A stretch of DNA of 64,000 nucleotides from Bacillus thermotolerans (GCF_000812025.2 NZ_JWJE02000003.1:1-64000), one strand, 5' to 3'. Numbered from the stretch's first letter, positions 15,477 to 24,485 are shown. The notes: a model not told the origin generated them from the sequence alone. A program made the numbers and translations.

Positions 15477-16460
15477 TTATACATCGATGCTCGTGCCGAT
15501 TCCGTTTTTCTCTGCCTTTGCATACACTCCTTTGGCTACAGCAAGATCAAAGTAGGCAGCTCCGACGGACTTAAAGAACGTAATCTCTTCATCATCTTCT
15601 CGTCCTGCCTTAACGCCGGTTGTCAGCTCATGCAGCTCGCCATGCACCTCTTCAAACGACCAGTCATTCTGTTCGTCCGCATAAATAAGCTCACCGGCCT
15701 CCTCCTTTACTCCCGCAAGATCATCAGCGACAATTTTGGATGCGCGCAGCACCGTCGCGTGATCGACCTCTCTCATATGCGGCAAGTAGGAACCTACCCC
15801 GTTAATATGTGTACCGGGCTGCAGATCCTTTCCATTAAACACTGGTTCATTGGACCGGGTAGCACAGCAAATAATATGAGCCTCATGCACCGCTTCTGAT
15901 ACATCGCCGACCACCTTAAAAGGAGTCTTTACACCAAACGAACTCAGCCTCTCACCGAACGCCTTCGCCTTCTCAAGTGTTCGGTTGAATAAAAGAATAC
16001 GTTCAATATCTCGAACGGCCAATACACCAAGCACCTGCTCAAACGCCATGGCCCCTGTCCCGATAACGGCGAGCACACGAGCGTCCTTCCGGGCCAGCAG
16101 ATCAGTAGCAATCCCGCTTAGCGCCCCTGTCCTCAAGCGTGTTAAATAGGAAGCATTCATCATCGCTACGTGTTCGCCATTCTCTGCATCCGACAGCAAA
16201 ATTACCCCTTGAGTTGTCGCTTTGCCTCTCGAAGGGTTCCTCGGAAAAATAGTCACAACCTTCACCGCAGACACCTCTTCGGACAAATCGGCGCTCGGCA
16301 TATACAAGGCGGATGCTTCATACTGCGGGAACTCCAATACCGTCCGGTGAGGATTATTAATTTCTCCTATGTTTTTTGCTTTCAGTACCTCTTTCGTATC
16401 TTCAATTGCTTCTTTCATGCCATAGCATTGCTGAATGTCCTTTTCACTAATCACTAACAT
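15477..16460 (-). CDS. Ornithine cyclodeaminase / mu-crystallin family protein
   Basis: Rossmann-fold enzyme of 327 aa of the OCD/mu-crystallin family, which includes ornithine cyclodeaminase, alanine dehydrogenase (archaeal) and delta-1-pyrroline-2-carboxylate reductase. Visible: the N-terminal lid (ALYMPSADL), substrate/active-site region LTRLRTGALSG, nucleotide-binding GTGAMAFEQ near 135, FNRTLEKAKAF, and ICCATRSNEPVF. The NAD-binding GTG motif supports NAD(P)H use. Family members also occur in siderophore clusters (as in staphyloferrin B precursor synthesis), but this gene is closed by its own terminator, so a link to iron uptake is not shown. GGAGG lies upstream of the ATG. The exact substrate is unresolved. 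Confidence 0.85.
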   Translation of the reverse strand: MLVISEKDIQQCYGMKEAIEDTKEVLKAKNIGEINNPHRTVLEFPQYEASALYMPSADLSEEVSAVKVVTIFPRNPSRGKATTQGVILLSDAENGEHVAMMNASYLTRLRTGALSGIATDLLARKDARVLAVIGTGAMAFEQVLGVLAVRDIERILLFNRTLEKAKAFGERLSSFGVKTPFKVVGDVSEAVHEAHIICCATRSNEPVFNGKDLQPGTHINGVGSYLPHMREVDHATVLRASKIVADDLAGVKEEAGELIYADEQNDWSFEEVHGELHELTTGVKAGREDDEEITFFKSVGAAYFDLAVAKGVYAKAEKNGIGTSIDV

Positions 16461-16515
16461 ACTAACACCCTCCTTGATGAAGTAACACCCCTATTGTACA
16501 TTGTTAAACAAACAA

Positions 16516-16553
16516 GGCTGCAAGAAATCAGTTTCTACTGATTTCTTGCAGCC
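16516..16553 (-). terminator. Terminator of yclQ
   Basis: A perfect 16-bp stem (GGCTGCAAGAAATCAG / CTGATTTCTTGCAGCC) with a 6-nt loop, then TTGTTTGTTT on the minus strand, 14 bp after the yclQ stop. Confidence 0.87.
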
Positions 16554-16567
16554 TGTTGTACATATGA

Positions 16568-17587
16568 TTATTTTAACTCATTTAACACTTCTTCAATTTT
16601 AGCCAGCTCAGATTGTAAACCGCCGCCGCCTAAGTACCAAAGCGGACCATCTAAGTATACGATACGGTCGTTCTTGTAAGCTTCTGTTTGCTTAAGAATG
16701 TCATTTTCCATATCGGCTTTAATATTTGATTGACTACCCGTAGCTGCTGTACGGTCAATCACGAACAATACTTGTGGATCGAATTCTAGGATTGCCTCAA
16801 AGCCGAAGTTCGAACCGTGAGAAGAAGCCTCAATGTCTTCTGCTACTGGTTTGAAACCATACTCCTCATAAATGTAACCAAAACGAGATTTTGACCCAAA
16901 GCCAGATAGGTTACCTTCGTTATACATAGTCACTAATGAAGTATCATATTTTCCAGCCAATGCTTTGATTTCCTCTAGAGCTGTATCATATTTAGCAAGA
17001 TATTCGTCCGCTTCCGCTTCTTTATCGAACATCTTAGCTGCAATATCTACTGAAGCTAGGAATGTATTCCAGTAGTCATCCTGATTAGTACCAACGAATA
17101 CGACAGGAGCGATTTCTTTTAATTCTTCATAGTAAGCAGATTGGCGGCCAGAGATAAAAATAACGTCTGGGCTCAGTTCTGCAATATCTTCAAGCAATGG
17201 TTCTTTTAAAGTACCAATGTTTGTATAGTCATCACTTTCATACTTTTTAAGGTGATCTGGTAAGCTGGAGTCTTGAGCAACACCCATGATTCCCTCTACA
17301 CCGAGCGCATCCAATGTATCTAACATACCATAGTCAAATACAGCAATTCTTTCCGGCATTTTTTCAAATGTCACATCTTCAAAGTTAACTGTACCTGCTT
17401 CTTCGTTCTCCGTTGAACTGATTGTTGGAGATACAGTCATTGGATAAGCTCCATTGTTTTCTGCAGATTGGCTGTCAGAGCCAGCGGATTCATTTTCTGC
17501 CTCTGTTGCGGTGCCTCCGTTAGATCCGCATGCAGCAAGCATTAATAGCATGGCTAATAAAAAACTAGCTAACTTCCATTTTCCCAT
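16568..17587 (-). CDS. yclQ: Siderophore-binding lipoprotein, YclQ/FatB-like
   Basis: Substrate-binding lipoprotein of 339 aa. The signal peptide ends in a lipobox LMLAACG with lipidated Cys20, followed by a Ser/Glu/Asn-rich tether (about 21-50). The mature part is a type III periplasmic-binding fold (Fe3+-siderophore), with PERIAVFDYGMLDTLDALG, DVIFISGRQ and FDPQVLFVIDR regions. B. subtilis YclQ binds petrobactin and its precursors. It sits 255 bp downstream of yclP behind a terminator and its own Fur boxes, so it is probably transcribed both with and without the permease genes. Whether it prefers petrobactin or the hydroxamate made by the nearby operon is open. Confidence 0.9.
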   Translation of the reverse strand: MGKWKLASFLLAMLLMLAACGSNGGTATEAENESAGSDSQSAENNGAYPMTVSPTISSTENEEAGTVNFEDVTFEKMPERIAVFDYGMLDTLDALGVEGIMGVAQDSSLPDHLKKYESDDYTNIGTLKEPLLEDIAELSPDVIFISGRQSAYYEELKEIAPVVFVGTNQDDYWNTFLASVDIAAKMFDKEAEADEYLAKYDTALEEIKALAGKYDTSLVTMYNEGNLSGFGSKSRFGYIYEEYGFKPVAEDIEASSHGSNFGFEAILEFDPQVLFVIDRTAATGSQSNIKADMENDILKQTEAYKNDRIVYLDGPLWYLGGGGLQSELAKIEEVLNELK

Positions 17588-17625
17588 GTCTCTTACTCTC
17601 CTTTTATGAAATTACGATTTTTATC

Positions 17626-17661
17626 AATAATGAGAATCATTATTAATGATAACTGTTCTCA
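17626..17661. promoter_or_regulatory. Fur box region upstream of yclQ
   Basis: AATAATGAGAATCATTATT (17626-17644) is a palindrome with one mismatched pair close to the Fur consensus, followed at 17647-17661 by the weaker TGATAACTGTTCTCA (3 mismatches to 7-1-7). They lie 39-74 bp ahead of the yclQ start and imply a separate iron-regulated promoter for the binding protein. Confidence 0.75.
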
Positions 17662-17769
17662 TTATATGGTGAATTGTTATTAGCGTCAATACTTCTTTGA
17701 CAAAATAATTTAAATTTTTTCAACTGAGTAACAAAACGAATAGACTGTATGACAATTATATCTTTTTAA

Positions 17770-17821
17770 AAAGAGCTGGAGAAAACAAGTTAAAGGATTA
17801 AACTTATTTCTCCAGCTCTTT
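17770..17821 (-). terminator. Terminator between yclP and yclQ
   Basis: AAAGAGCTGGAGAAA and TTTCTCCAGCTCTTT form a perfect 15-bp stem around a 22-nt loop, followed by TTAAAAAGAT on the minus strand. The U-tract is short, so read-through into yclQ is possible. Confidence 0.75.
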
Positions 17822-17842
17822 CTACTGATTAATTAAATTGGC

Positions 17843-18610
17843 TTATGCATGTGCTTTGAAATAGACGCAAATACGACATCCATCCTGCTCTTGAATAGGA
17901 ATATCCATATCGTACACCTCACGCAGTGCAGCCGAATTAATAATCTCATGCGTCGGTCCGTTTTTCACCAGCTTGCCGTTTTTCAAGGCAACAATGCGGT
18001 CCGAATAGACAGATGCGAAATTAATATCGTGCAAGACAATGACTACCGTTTTACCAAGCTCGTCTACAAGCTTGCGCAAAATCTTCATGATTTGAACAGA
18101 GTGCTTCATATCCAGGTTATTTAAAGGCTCATCCAGTAACACATATTCTGTATCCTGCGCGATGACCATCGCCACAAAGGCACGCTGCCTTTGACCGCCT
18201 GATAACTCATCTAAAAACTCATTTTGTATATCCGTTAAATTCATATATCCCAGTGCTTGGTCAACGAACTTTTCATCCTCTGCTGTTAGACGCCCCCGAG
18301 AATACGGGTAGCGGCCAAACGAAACAAGCTCGCGCACGGTTAACCGGACGTTCAGATAATTGGATTGCTTCAGAATCGAAACGCGCTTGGCGAATTCCGT
18401 TGACTTCATTTTCTTTACGTTCTCCTGATCAAGCAATACTTCTCCGGTATCCGAATCTAACAATCGGCTCACCATAGAAAGAAGTGTGGATTTACCAGCT
18501 CCATTCGGACCGATAAATGATGTAATCGTTCCAGGTTCAATTTTCACGGATACATCTTCTACAACAGGCTTCTTACCAAATCTCTTCGTTAACCCTTTAA
18601 TTTCAATCAT
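17843..18610 (-). CDS. yclP: Siderophore ABC transporter ATPase, YclP-like
   Basis: Cytoplasmic ATPase of 255 aa. Walker A GPNGAGKST (about 34-42), signature LSGGQRQRAF, Walker B YVLLDEPLNNLD and switch His in VIVLHDINFA are all intact. The C-terminus (ICVYFKAHA) resembles FecE/BtuD-type siderophore ATPases. It overlaps yclO by 4 bp (ATGA type) and would energise import through the YclN/YclO permease dimer. Confidence 0.92.
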   Translation of the reverse strand: MIEIKGLTKRFGKKPVVEDVSVKIEPGTITSFIGPNGAGKSTLLSMVSRLLDSDTGEVLLDQENVKKMKSTEFAKRVSILKQSNYLNVRLTVRELVSFGRYPYSRGRLTAEDEKFVDQALGYMNLTDIQNEFLDELSGGQRQRAFVAMVIAQDTEYVLLDEPLNNLDMKHSVQIMKILRKLVDELGKTVVIVLHDINFASVYSDRIVALKNGKLVKNGPTHEIINSAALREVYDMDIPIQEQDGCRICVYFKAHA

Positions 18611-19563
18611 CCTGCTGCCCTACTTTCTTTTAATAATAAGTAAATGAAGTAAATACCACCAACAAAGTTAATGATCACACTTAACGTTGTACGTAATTCG
18701 AAAATATGCTCAACAAGGAACTGACCGCCAACTAATGCAACAATACTAATTAAACTTGCCCCTAAAATCAAGATGGAGTGCTTATAAGTAGCTAAGTATT
18801 GATAGGATAGATTCGCTACAATTAAGCCAAAGAACGTAATAGGACCAACTAAAGCTGTGGATGTCGCAATTAAAATGGACGATAAAATCAGTACATTGAT
18901 TACCATCCGGTCATAATTGACACCAAGATTCATTGCATTTTCCCGGCCAAGCGACATAACATCCAGCTTATCTATAATGAGATAGCCATAAATAAATGCA
19001 ATCAATAGGATGCCGATGGCCACATATAATAAGTCAGCATTCACGTTGGTGAAGCTTGCAAACAAACGGGACTGAAGACTTAAGTATTCTACCGGATCAA
19101 TCATAACTTGCAAGAACGACACGAGACTTCCTAAAAGTGCCCCTAAAATCATCCCAATGATAAGGAGAAAATAAATCGGATACTTGTCTGCCCGGAACAA
19201 GAAACGGTATAAAAGGACCGCGAATAACACCATAGCTATAATCGCTACACCGAAATTCAAATATTTGTTCAAGACCCAAATCGACATGGACCCGGCAAAG
19301 AAATAAATTAGCGTTTGCACCACTTCATACATTGAGTCAAGGCCCATAACGGAAGGAGTTAAAATACGGTTATGGGTGATTGTTTGGAACACCACTGTCG
19401 AGTAGGCAATTGCCACTCCCGTTACCACCATGGCCGTCACGCGAACCATACGCCTTGGGAAGGCGTAATCAAAGCCGCCCTTTATATCGTAAAATGCATA
19501 CAATAAAACACAAACAATGGATAATAATGCTAAAAAGATCAACTTCGTACTATTTTTTGCCAT
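18607..19563 (-). CDS. yclO: Siderophore ABC transporter permease, YclO-like
   Basis: FecCD-family permease of 318 aa with about nine to ten membrane segments. The N-terminal YAFYDIKGGFDYAFPRR and the internal LGVNYDRMVI region (the cytoplasmic coupling helix) are typical, and GPITFFGLIVANLS matches the family GPIxFxGLxxPH-like signature in its Ycl variant. It pairs with YclN to form a heterodimeric channel. It overlaps yclN by 14 bp and yclP by 4 bp. Confidence 0.92.
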   Translation of the reverse strand: MAKNSTKLIFLALLSIVCVLLYAFYDIKGGFDYAFPRRMVRVTAMVVTGVAIAYSTVVFQTITHNRILTPSVMGLDSMYEVVQTLIYFFAGSMSIWVLNKYLNFGVAIIAMVLFAVLLYRFLFRADKYPIYFLLIIGMILGALLGSLVSFLQVMIDPVEYLSLQSRLFASFTNVNADLLYVAIGILLIAFIYGYLIIDKLDVMSLGRENAMNLGVNYDRMVINVLILSSILIATSTALVGPITFFGLIVANLSYQYLATYKHSILILGASLISIVALVGGQFLVEHIFELRTTLSVIINFVGGIYFIYLLLKESRAAG

Positions 19564-20506
19564 ATGCTCTTCCCCTAAGTAACATGATTAAGAAGATCGC
19601 ACTACCGATGACTGCCACAGTTACGTTAACTGGGATCTCAAAAGGGTGAATAACAAGACGCCCAATAATGTCACACAATAAGAGGAAGACGACCCCTAAT
19701 AGCGCTGTATGTGGAATTATTTTGCGTAAATTGTCACCTAAATAAAGAGAGACAATGTTAGGTACAATTAAACCTAAGAACGGGATCACTCCGACAGTTA
19801 GTACGACAGTTGTAGAAATAATCGCTACAAGAATAAGACCTATGTTTAACACAAATTTATAACTTAAGCCTAGGTTCTTCGCAAACTCTTCCCCCATACC
19901 TGCGACGGTAAATTTATTCGCATACAGATAGGCTAAAATAACCGCTGGAACACTTACGTATAACAACTCATAACGACCAGAGATCATTAATGCAAAATTC
20001 CCCATTAACCAAGAGGAAATATTTTGAAGAAGGTCTCCTTCGTATGCAAAAAATGTCGTAATGGATGACAAGATATTTCCGTACATAATCCCGATTAACG
20101 GAACGAAAATAGCGTCTTTAAATTTAATACGATCTAGAATTTGCATAAAAAGCAGCGTTCCCGCTAGAGCAAATGCAAAGCTGAAGATAATTTGCTGTGT
20201 ATACGTGGCATTCGTGAAGAACAGCATAGAGAGTAAAATCCCTAGCTTGGCTGCATCTAACGTTCCAGCAGTCGTTGGCGACACGAACTTATTTCGGCTT
20301 AAAGACTGCATAATCAATCCCGCAATACTCATTCCCGCGCCCGCCAGTATAATCGCCATTAGACGCGGCAGGCGACTAGTTAAGAAAATTTGTGTCTTAT
20401 CCGAATCCCAGTTGAGCAAGTCACTGATCTTGATATCAATCGCGCCGATAAATAACGATATAAAGGACAGGACGATAGTTGCGATTATCATCATCCATAG
20501 TCTCAT
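19550..20506 (-). CDS. yclN: Siderophore ABC transporter permease, YclN-like
   Basis: FecCD-family permease of 318 aa, first gene of the import operon, with about nine to ten membrane segments. Family features: LTSRLPRLMAIILAGAGMS and GLIMQSLSRNKFVSPTT near the N-terminus, LGLSYKFVLNIG as coupling helix, and VIPFLGLIVPNIVS. B. subtilis YclNOPQ imports Fe-petrobactin. A Fur box and a good sigma-A promoter lie upstream. It is adjacent to the ssrA locus but separated by a dehydrogenase remnant and a terminator. Confidence 0.92.
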   Translation of the reverse strand: MRLWMMIIATIVLSFISLFIGAIDIKISDLLNWDSDKTQIFLTSRLPRLMAIILAGAGMSIAGLIMQSLSRNKFVSPTTAGTLDAAKLGILLSMLFFTNATYTQQIIFSFAFALAGTLLFMQILDRIKFKDAIFVPLIGIMYGNILSSITTFFAYEGDLLQNISSWLMGNFALMISGRYELLYVSVPAVILAYLYANKFTVAGMGEEFAKNLGLSYKFVLNIGLILVAIISTTVVLTVGVIPFLGLIVPNIVSLYLGDNLRKIIPHTALLGVVFLLLCDIIGRLVIHPFEIPVNVTVAVIGSAIFLIMLLRGRAYGKK

Positions 20507-20545
20507 ATGTAACCCTCATAACATGTTTATTCTCAGTATGTCATT

Positions 20546-20605
20546 TGAAAATGATTATCATTCCAAGTATACTATGATTATATAGAAAGAATTGTCTAAA
20601 ATCAA
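20546..20605 (-). promoter_or_regulatory. Promoter and Fur box of yclNOP
   Basis: On the minus strand a -35 TTGATT (20600-20605), 17-nt spacer and perfect -10 TATAAT (20577-20582). Downstream over the start region is TGAAAATGATTATCA (20546-20560), a Fur 7-1-7 box with one mismatch. The operon is therefore expected to be iron-repressed. Confidence 0.83.
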
Positions 20606-20773
20606 GACCAAATGCATAATTGTATCTAGGCAACGCTAGATAGGTAAATCCATATTTTGTAAATAATCATTTTTACATCTAAAAGACTGATAAAGAACTA
20701 GCGTTCAAGCCTTTACAATGACCTATGTATCATTTTTCATTAAAAGAGAAGGCATCCTTTGGAAAGATCAAAA
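20606..20773. other. Non-coding stretch upstream of yclN
   Basis: AT-rich DNA between the yclN promoter and the terminator at 20774-20801. No ORF with a ribosome-binding site, RNA fold or repeat is recognisable here. Confidence 0.5.
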
Positions 20774-20801
20774 AGGCTGTATCCCGAATTGGATACAGCC
20801 T
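20774..20801 (-). terminator. Terminator downstream of the dehydrogenase remnant
   Basis: AGGCTGTATCC, loop AATTCG, GGATACAGCCT followed on the minus strand by TTTTTGATC. It would have ended transcription of the intact dehydrogenase gene and now lies between the remnant and yclN. Confidence 0.82.
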
Positions 20802-20870
20802 AAATATATATGGGATCTTAATATAATTGAGACTTTAATGAGAATCCATCTCAAGAACTCCAGCTGTCTA

Positions 20871-21041
20871 TTACATGCCACCTGTTACAGGGATACTTTC
20901 GCCTGTAATCGCTCCAGCCCCATCGGATGCTAGGAACACGGCAGCCTTGACGATTTCAGATGGTTCAAGTAATCGCTTAATCCACTGTTTGCCTAGAATA
21001 TGATGTTCTAGCGCCTCCTCTACAAAAATACCATCTGCAAG
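20871..21041 (-). pseudogene. C-terminal remnant of a short-chain dehydrogenase (3-hydroxybutyrate-dehydrogenase type)
   Basis: About 56 residues read LGKQWIKRLLEPSEIV, then AAVFLASDGAGAITGES and IPVTGGM before the stop. This is the conserved C-terminal end of classical SDR enzymes (family length about 250 aa), where the FLASD...ITG...V.GG pattern lines the NAD site. The Rossmann motif and catalytic Ser/Tyr/Lys are absent, and upstream the frame runs into the tmRNA terminator. The fragment has no start signal of its own. It looks like the stump of a gene cut off by a deletion or insertion at the ssrA 3' flank. Confidence 0.8.
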
Positions 21042-21077
21042 AAAATCGTATATGGATGAGCTGAAAGCAGTAAAAAA

Positions 21078-21100
21078 GGCTGCCGACAAAGTCGACAGCC
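21078..21100 (-). terminator. Terminator of ssrA
   Basis: GGCTGTCGAC, loop TTT, GTCGGCAGCC (10 bp, one G-U) followed by TTTTTT on the minus strand, about 65 nt beyond the tmRNA CCA end. Confidence 0.85.
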
Positions 21101-21166
21101 TGAAGCAATGTTAACACTGCTTTATGTTATACCGTTAAATGTAATGATTATCCACCAAATTATGTA

Positions 21167-21524
21167 TGGTGGAGACGGTGGGAATCGAACCCACGTCCAA
21201 GGATAACGGCACTTGAACGTCTACGAGCGTAGTCGATATATTTTAGTTTCGCTGTTCCTTATGCCTATCGACTGGCGTCCGGACAGCTAGCCTGATTAGT
21301 CTCTTCCTTCGTCCCCAGGCGGAGAACTCCGGCGTAGTCCACTAAATTTGGGCCCCTTACCCGACTACATGGACGATAGCGGGAGGAGCAGCTGCGCTAA
21401 ATTAGGCAGCTAAAGCTAATTCGTTTTTGCCAGTTATATTTAGGCGTTTGCGTTGATGCGGAGACGCGACCCTCCGACTCGCAGTCCAAGCTCGAACTAC
21501 CCCTGTCGAATCCGTAACGTCCCC
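21167..21524 (-). ncRNA. ssrA: tmRNA (transfer-messenger RNA)
   Basis: The 5' end GGGGACGTTACGGATTCGAC and the 3' end with GGTTCGATTCCCACC...CCACCA (CCA encoded at 21167-21169) form the tRNA-Ala-like domain of a one-piece tmRNA, about 358 nt. The tag reading frame on the minus strand (21431 to 21402) encodes GKNELALAA followed by TAA, so with the tRNA-borne alanine the tag is 10 residues, ending in the LAA-type degron recognised by ClpXP. The partner protein SmpB is encoded next upstream. The tag is shorter than B. subtilis GKTNSFNQNVALAA. Confidence 0.95.
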
Positions 21525-21618
21525 ATTATAGAATAGGAACGGACTTGGTGTCCGGAGCTTAACTACATTTCTTATTATAACAGATTCTAAGGAAAATGCA
21601 AGAGGGGCACTTTTAGGA

Positions 21619-22086
21619 TCAGCCCTTCTGCCTTTCCCTGAAGGCACGCTCAATATCGCGCTTTGCTTCCTTCCGCTTTAAGTCTTCCCGCTTGTCGTAC
21701 TTCTTTTTCCCTTTTGCTAAGCCGATTAATAATTTGGCATAGCCGTCTTTAATGTACATTTTTAATGGAACGAGCGAGTATCCCGCTTCCTTCGTTTCTC
21801 CAATCAGCTTATCAATTTGCTTGCGGTGCAAAAGAAGCTTTCTTGTCCGCAGCGGGTCATGATTATAGCGGTTCCCCTGTTCATATGGGCTGATGTGCAT
21901 ATTGTACACAAATACTTCTCCTCTATGAATACGGGCAAAGGCATCCTTTAGGTTTACCCGGCCTGCACGAATCGATTTGATTTCTGTTCCCTGCAGAACA
22001 ATCCCTGCTTCATACGTCTCCTCTATGAAGAAATCATGGCGTGCTTTTTTATTTTGTGCTACTGTTTTTCCTTCTCCCTTTGGCAT
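21619..22086 (-). CDS. smpB: SsrA-binding protein SmpB
   Basis: Small RNA-binding protein of 155 aa that binds tmRNA and delivers it to stalled ribosomes. Family features: [20 protein letters not shown], the [18 protein letters not shown] core, and the basic C-terminal tail ([15 protein letters not shown]) that enters the empty mRNA channel. ATG 22086 is chosen because AAGGTGAG lies 4-6 nt upstream; a GTG nine bases earlier overlaps that site. It lies between rnr and ssrA, the usual Bacillus order, 69 bp after rnr with a strong hairpin in the gap. Confidence 0.96.
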   Translation of the reverse strand: MPKGEGKTVAQNKKARHDFFIEETYEAGIVLQGTEIKSIRAGRVNLKDAFARIHRGEVFVYNMHISPYEQGNRYNHDPLRTRKLLLHRKQIDKLIGETKEAGYSLVPLKMYIKDGYAKLLIGLAKGKKKYDKREDLKRKEAKRDIERAFRERQKG

Positions 22087-22105
22087 ATGTCTCACCTTCC
22101 ATTTT

Positions 22106-22148
22106 CAGCCCTATTCCGGCAGATCTGCCCCTTGCCGGAATAGGGCTG
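22106..22148 (-). other. Perfect 16-bp inverted repeat between rnr and smpB
   Basis: CAGCCCTATTCCGGCA (22106-22121) and its exact reverse complement (22133-22148) are separated by 11 nt. On the transcribed minus strand the hairpin is followed by AAAATGGAAGGTGAG, which is the smpB ribosome-binding region and not a U-tract. It is more likely an mRNA-stability, processing or translation element than a terminator. Confidence 0.6.
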
Positions 22149-22154
22149 GACTTA

Positions 22155-24485
22155 TCACTTCTTACGGCTTTGGCTTTTCTTTACGGCTCCCTTATAAAAC
22201 TTGTCTTTTTTCTTCTTTTTCGATGGGCCTGAAAACCATTCACCGCCTGCTTCTTCTTTATTATTTCCTTGCGGGCCGCGCGCCTTTTTATCCTTCGATT
22301 TCGTTTGGACAGTACGGCTTGCTTCCGGCCGGCTCTTCCTCATCGTCTTCATGCCGACGACTTCAAAATCAATAGACTGTTCATCTTTATTGACATCCCG
22401 TACACGAACGGTAATTTCATCGCCAATTCGGAAGACATTCCCCGTACGCTCACCAATCATCGCAAACTGGCGCTCGTCATATCGGTAATAATCGTCTGTC
22501 ATGTAGGAAACATGAATCAAGCCTTCAATGGTATTCGGCAACTCCACAAACATACCGAAGTTCGTGACGGAGCTGATAATCCCGTCAAATTCCTCTCCAA
22601 TCTTATCCAGCATAAACTCGACTTTTTTCAATTCATCCGTATCACGTTCGGCATCAACTGCCCGGCGTTCCATACTGGACGTGTGATTGGCAATCTCAGG
22701 AATTTCCGCCCCCCATTTCGCTTGTGTAGCCGGATCAATCTTACCTTCGACTAAGTACGTGCGAATTAAACGGTGAACAATCAAATCTGGATAACGGCGA
22801 ATCGGTGACGTAAAGTGCGTGTAGAACTCCGTTGCCAGTCCGAAATGCCCCAGGCTGTCCTCATGGTACTTCGCCTGCTGCATAGAGCGGAGCATAACCG
22901 TGGAAACAACGGTTTCTTCCGGCTTGCCGGATACTGATTCAATGATTTTTTGCAGCGCACGAGGGTGGACAGAATTCGATGTTCCTTTCACGACTAATCC
23001 AAAGTTGGTGATAAATTCAAAAAAGCGCTGTAGCTTATCTTCCTTCGGATCCTCATGAATACGATAAATAAACGGAACTTCCATCCAATGAAAATGCTCA
23101 GCCACTGTTTCATTGGCCGCAAGCATGAATTCTTCAATCAGCTTTTCCGCTACCGAACGTTCACGTATAACGACATCGACCGGATGGCTCTCCTCATCTA
23201 CAATGACTTTCGCTTCTTTAAAGTCAAAGTCGATAGCGCCGCGCAGCGTCCGCTTCTTCCGCAGAATAGCCGCCAGTTCTTCCATCGCTTCAAAAAACGG
23301 AACGAGCGGCTCATACTTCGCTCGAAGCTCTTCGTCCTTGTCAACGAGAATGCGGTTGACATCATGGTAGGTCATACGCTCCGTTGTTTTAATCACACTT
23401 TGGAAGATCTCATGACTAACGACTTCCCCTGACGGATTAATCTCCATTTCACAGGAAAGGGTAAGGCGGTCCACCTTTGGATTCAGCGAGCAAATCCCGT
23501 TAGACAAGCGGTGCGGGATCATCGGGATGACCCGGTCTACTAAGTACACACTCGTACCGCGGTCATAGGCTTCCTGGTCAATCGGCGATCCTTCTGTTAC
23601 ATAATAGCTGACATCTGCAATATGAACGCCGAGCTTGTAGTTTCCATTCTCTAATTTTTTTACATTGACGGCGTCATCCAGATCTTTCGCATCTGCACCA
23701 TCAATGGTGACGATGGTTTCATCACGCAGGTCACGCCGTCCTTCTAAATCTTCTTCAGAAATGGTTTCCGGAACGCTATTCGCTTGTTCCATCACTTCAT
23801 CTGGAAACTCTTGCGGAAGACCGTGCTTATAGATAATGGACATAATATCGACGCCAGGGTCATTTTTGTGGCCGAGGATTTGTATAACTTCCCCTTCCGC
23901 ACTCTTGCGTCCGTCTGGATAGGAAGTAATTTTCACCACCACTTTGTGGCCTTCCACTGCGCCATTTGCCGCCTCTTTTGGGATGAAGATGTCACTGGCA
24001 AATTTCTTATCATCCGGAATAACAAATCCGAAGTGCTTACTGTCAGTGTACGTGCCAACAACCTCTGTTTTTCCGCGTTCGAGGATACGCACAACCGTAC
24101 CTTCACGTCGGGAGCCGCTCGTTTCACTAGAGACTCGCACAAGAACCGTGTCGCCGTTTAAAGCACCGTTTGTTTCATGGGGCGGGATAAAGATATCATC
24201 CATTCCTTCTTCCTCTGGCATTAAAAAGGCAAAGCCCTTTGAATGGCCGGATATCTTGCCGCGCACTAAATTCATCTTCTCCGGAAGCCCATAGCGGTTG
24301 GCTCTCGTCCGGACAACAAGCCCCTTCTCTTCCATATAAACGAGCGCTTTAACAAACTCTTTAAACTCCGCAGAATCCTCCACCTGCAGTGTTTCTTCCA
24401 GCTCTTTCACTGTCAGCGGCTTATATGATTCTTCCTTCATGTACGTCAACAGCCGATCGATAAGTTCTTTCGATTGCTGGTCCAT
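22155..24485 (-). CDS. rnr: Ribonuclease R
   Basis: 3'-to-5' exoribonuclease of 776 aa. Domains in order: N-terminal winged helix (1-70), two cold-shock OB domains (about 75-230, each with a GFAF/GFV-type strand), the RNB catalytic domain with the metal-binding aspartates in [14 protein letters not shown] (near 265-280) and [16 protein letters not shown], an S1 domain (about 640-720, [17 protein letters not shown]) and a Lys-rich tail (about 725-776). RNase R degrades structured RNA and the non-stop mRNA released during trans-translation, matching its linkage with smpB and ssrA. GGGAGG precedes the ATG. Confidence 0.96.
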   Translation of the reverse strand: MDQQSKELIDRLLTYMKEESYKPLTVKELEETLQVEDSAEFKEFVKALVYMEEKGLVVRTRANRYGLPEKMNLVRGKISGHSKGFAFLMPEEEGMDDIFIPPHETNGALNGDTVLVRVSSETSGSRREGTVVRILERGKTEVVGTYTDSKHFGFVIPDDKKFASDIFIPKEAANGAVEGHKVVVKITSYPDGRKSAEGEVIQILGHKNDPGVDIMSIIYKHGLPQEFPDEVMEQANSVPETISEEDLEGRRDLRDETIVTIDGADAKDLDDAVNVKKLENGNYKLGVHIADVSYYVTEGSPIDQEAYDRGTSVYLVDRVIPMIPHRLSNGICSLNPKVDRLTLSCEMEINPSGEVVSHEIFQSVIKTTERMTYHDVNRILVDKDEELRAKYEPLVPFFEAMEELAAILRKKRTLRGAIDFDFKEAKVIVDEESHPVDVVIRERSVAEKLIEEFMLAANETVAEHFHWMEVPFIYRIHEDPKEDKLQRFFEFITNFGLVVKGTSNSVHPRALQKIIESVSGKPEETVVSTVMLRSMQQAKYHEDSLGHFGLATEFYTHFTSPIRRYPDLIVHRLIRTYLVEGKIDPATQAKWGAEIPEIANHTSSMERRAVDAERDTDELKKVEFMLDKIGEEFDGIISSVTNFGMFVELPNTIEGLIHVSYMTDDYYRYDERQFAMIGERTGNVFRIGDEITVRVRDVNKDEQSIDFEVVGMKTMRKSRPEASRTVQTKSKDKKARGPQGNNKEEAGGEWFSGPSKKKKKDKFYKGAVKKSQSRKK

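Noticed and set aside
21167-21200. Direct repeat of the ssrA 3' end as an attachment site
   Set aside because: No copy of the terminal segment could be found by eye in 1-21166, so an intact island cannot be delimited.
21402-21653. 83-codon ORF across ssrA
   Set aside because: It is the tmRNA tag frame extended through structural RNA; not a protein gene apart from the 9-codon tag.
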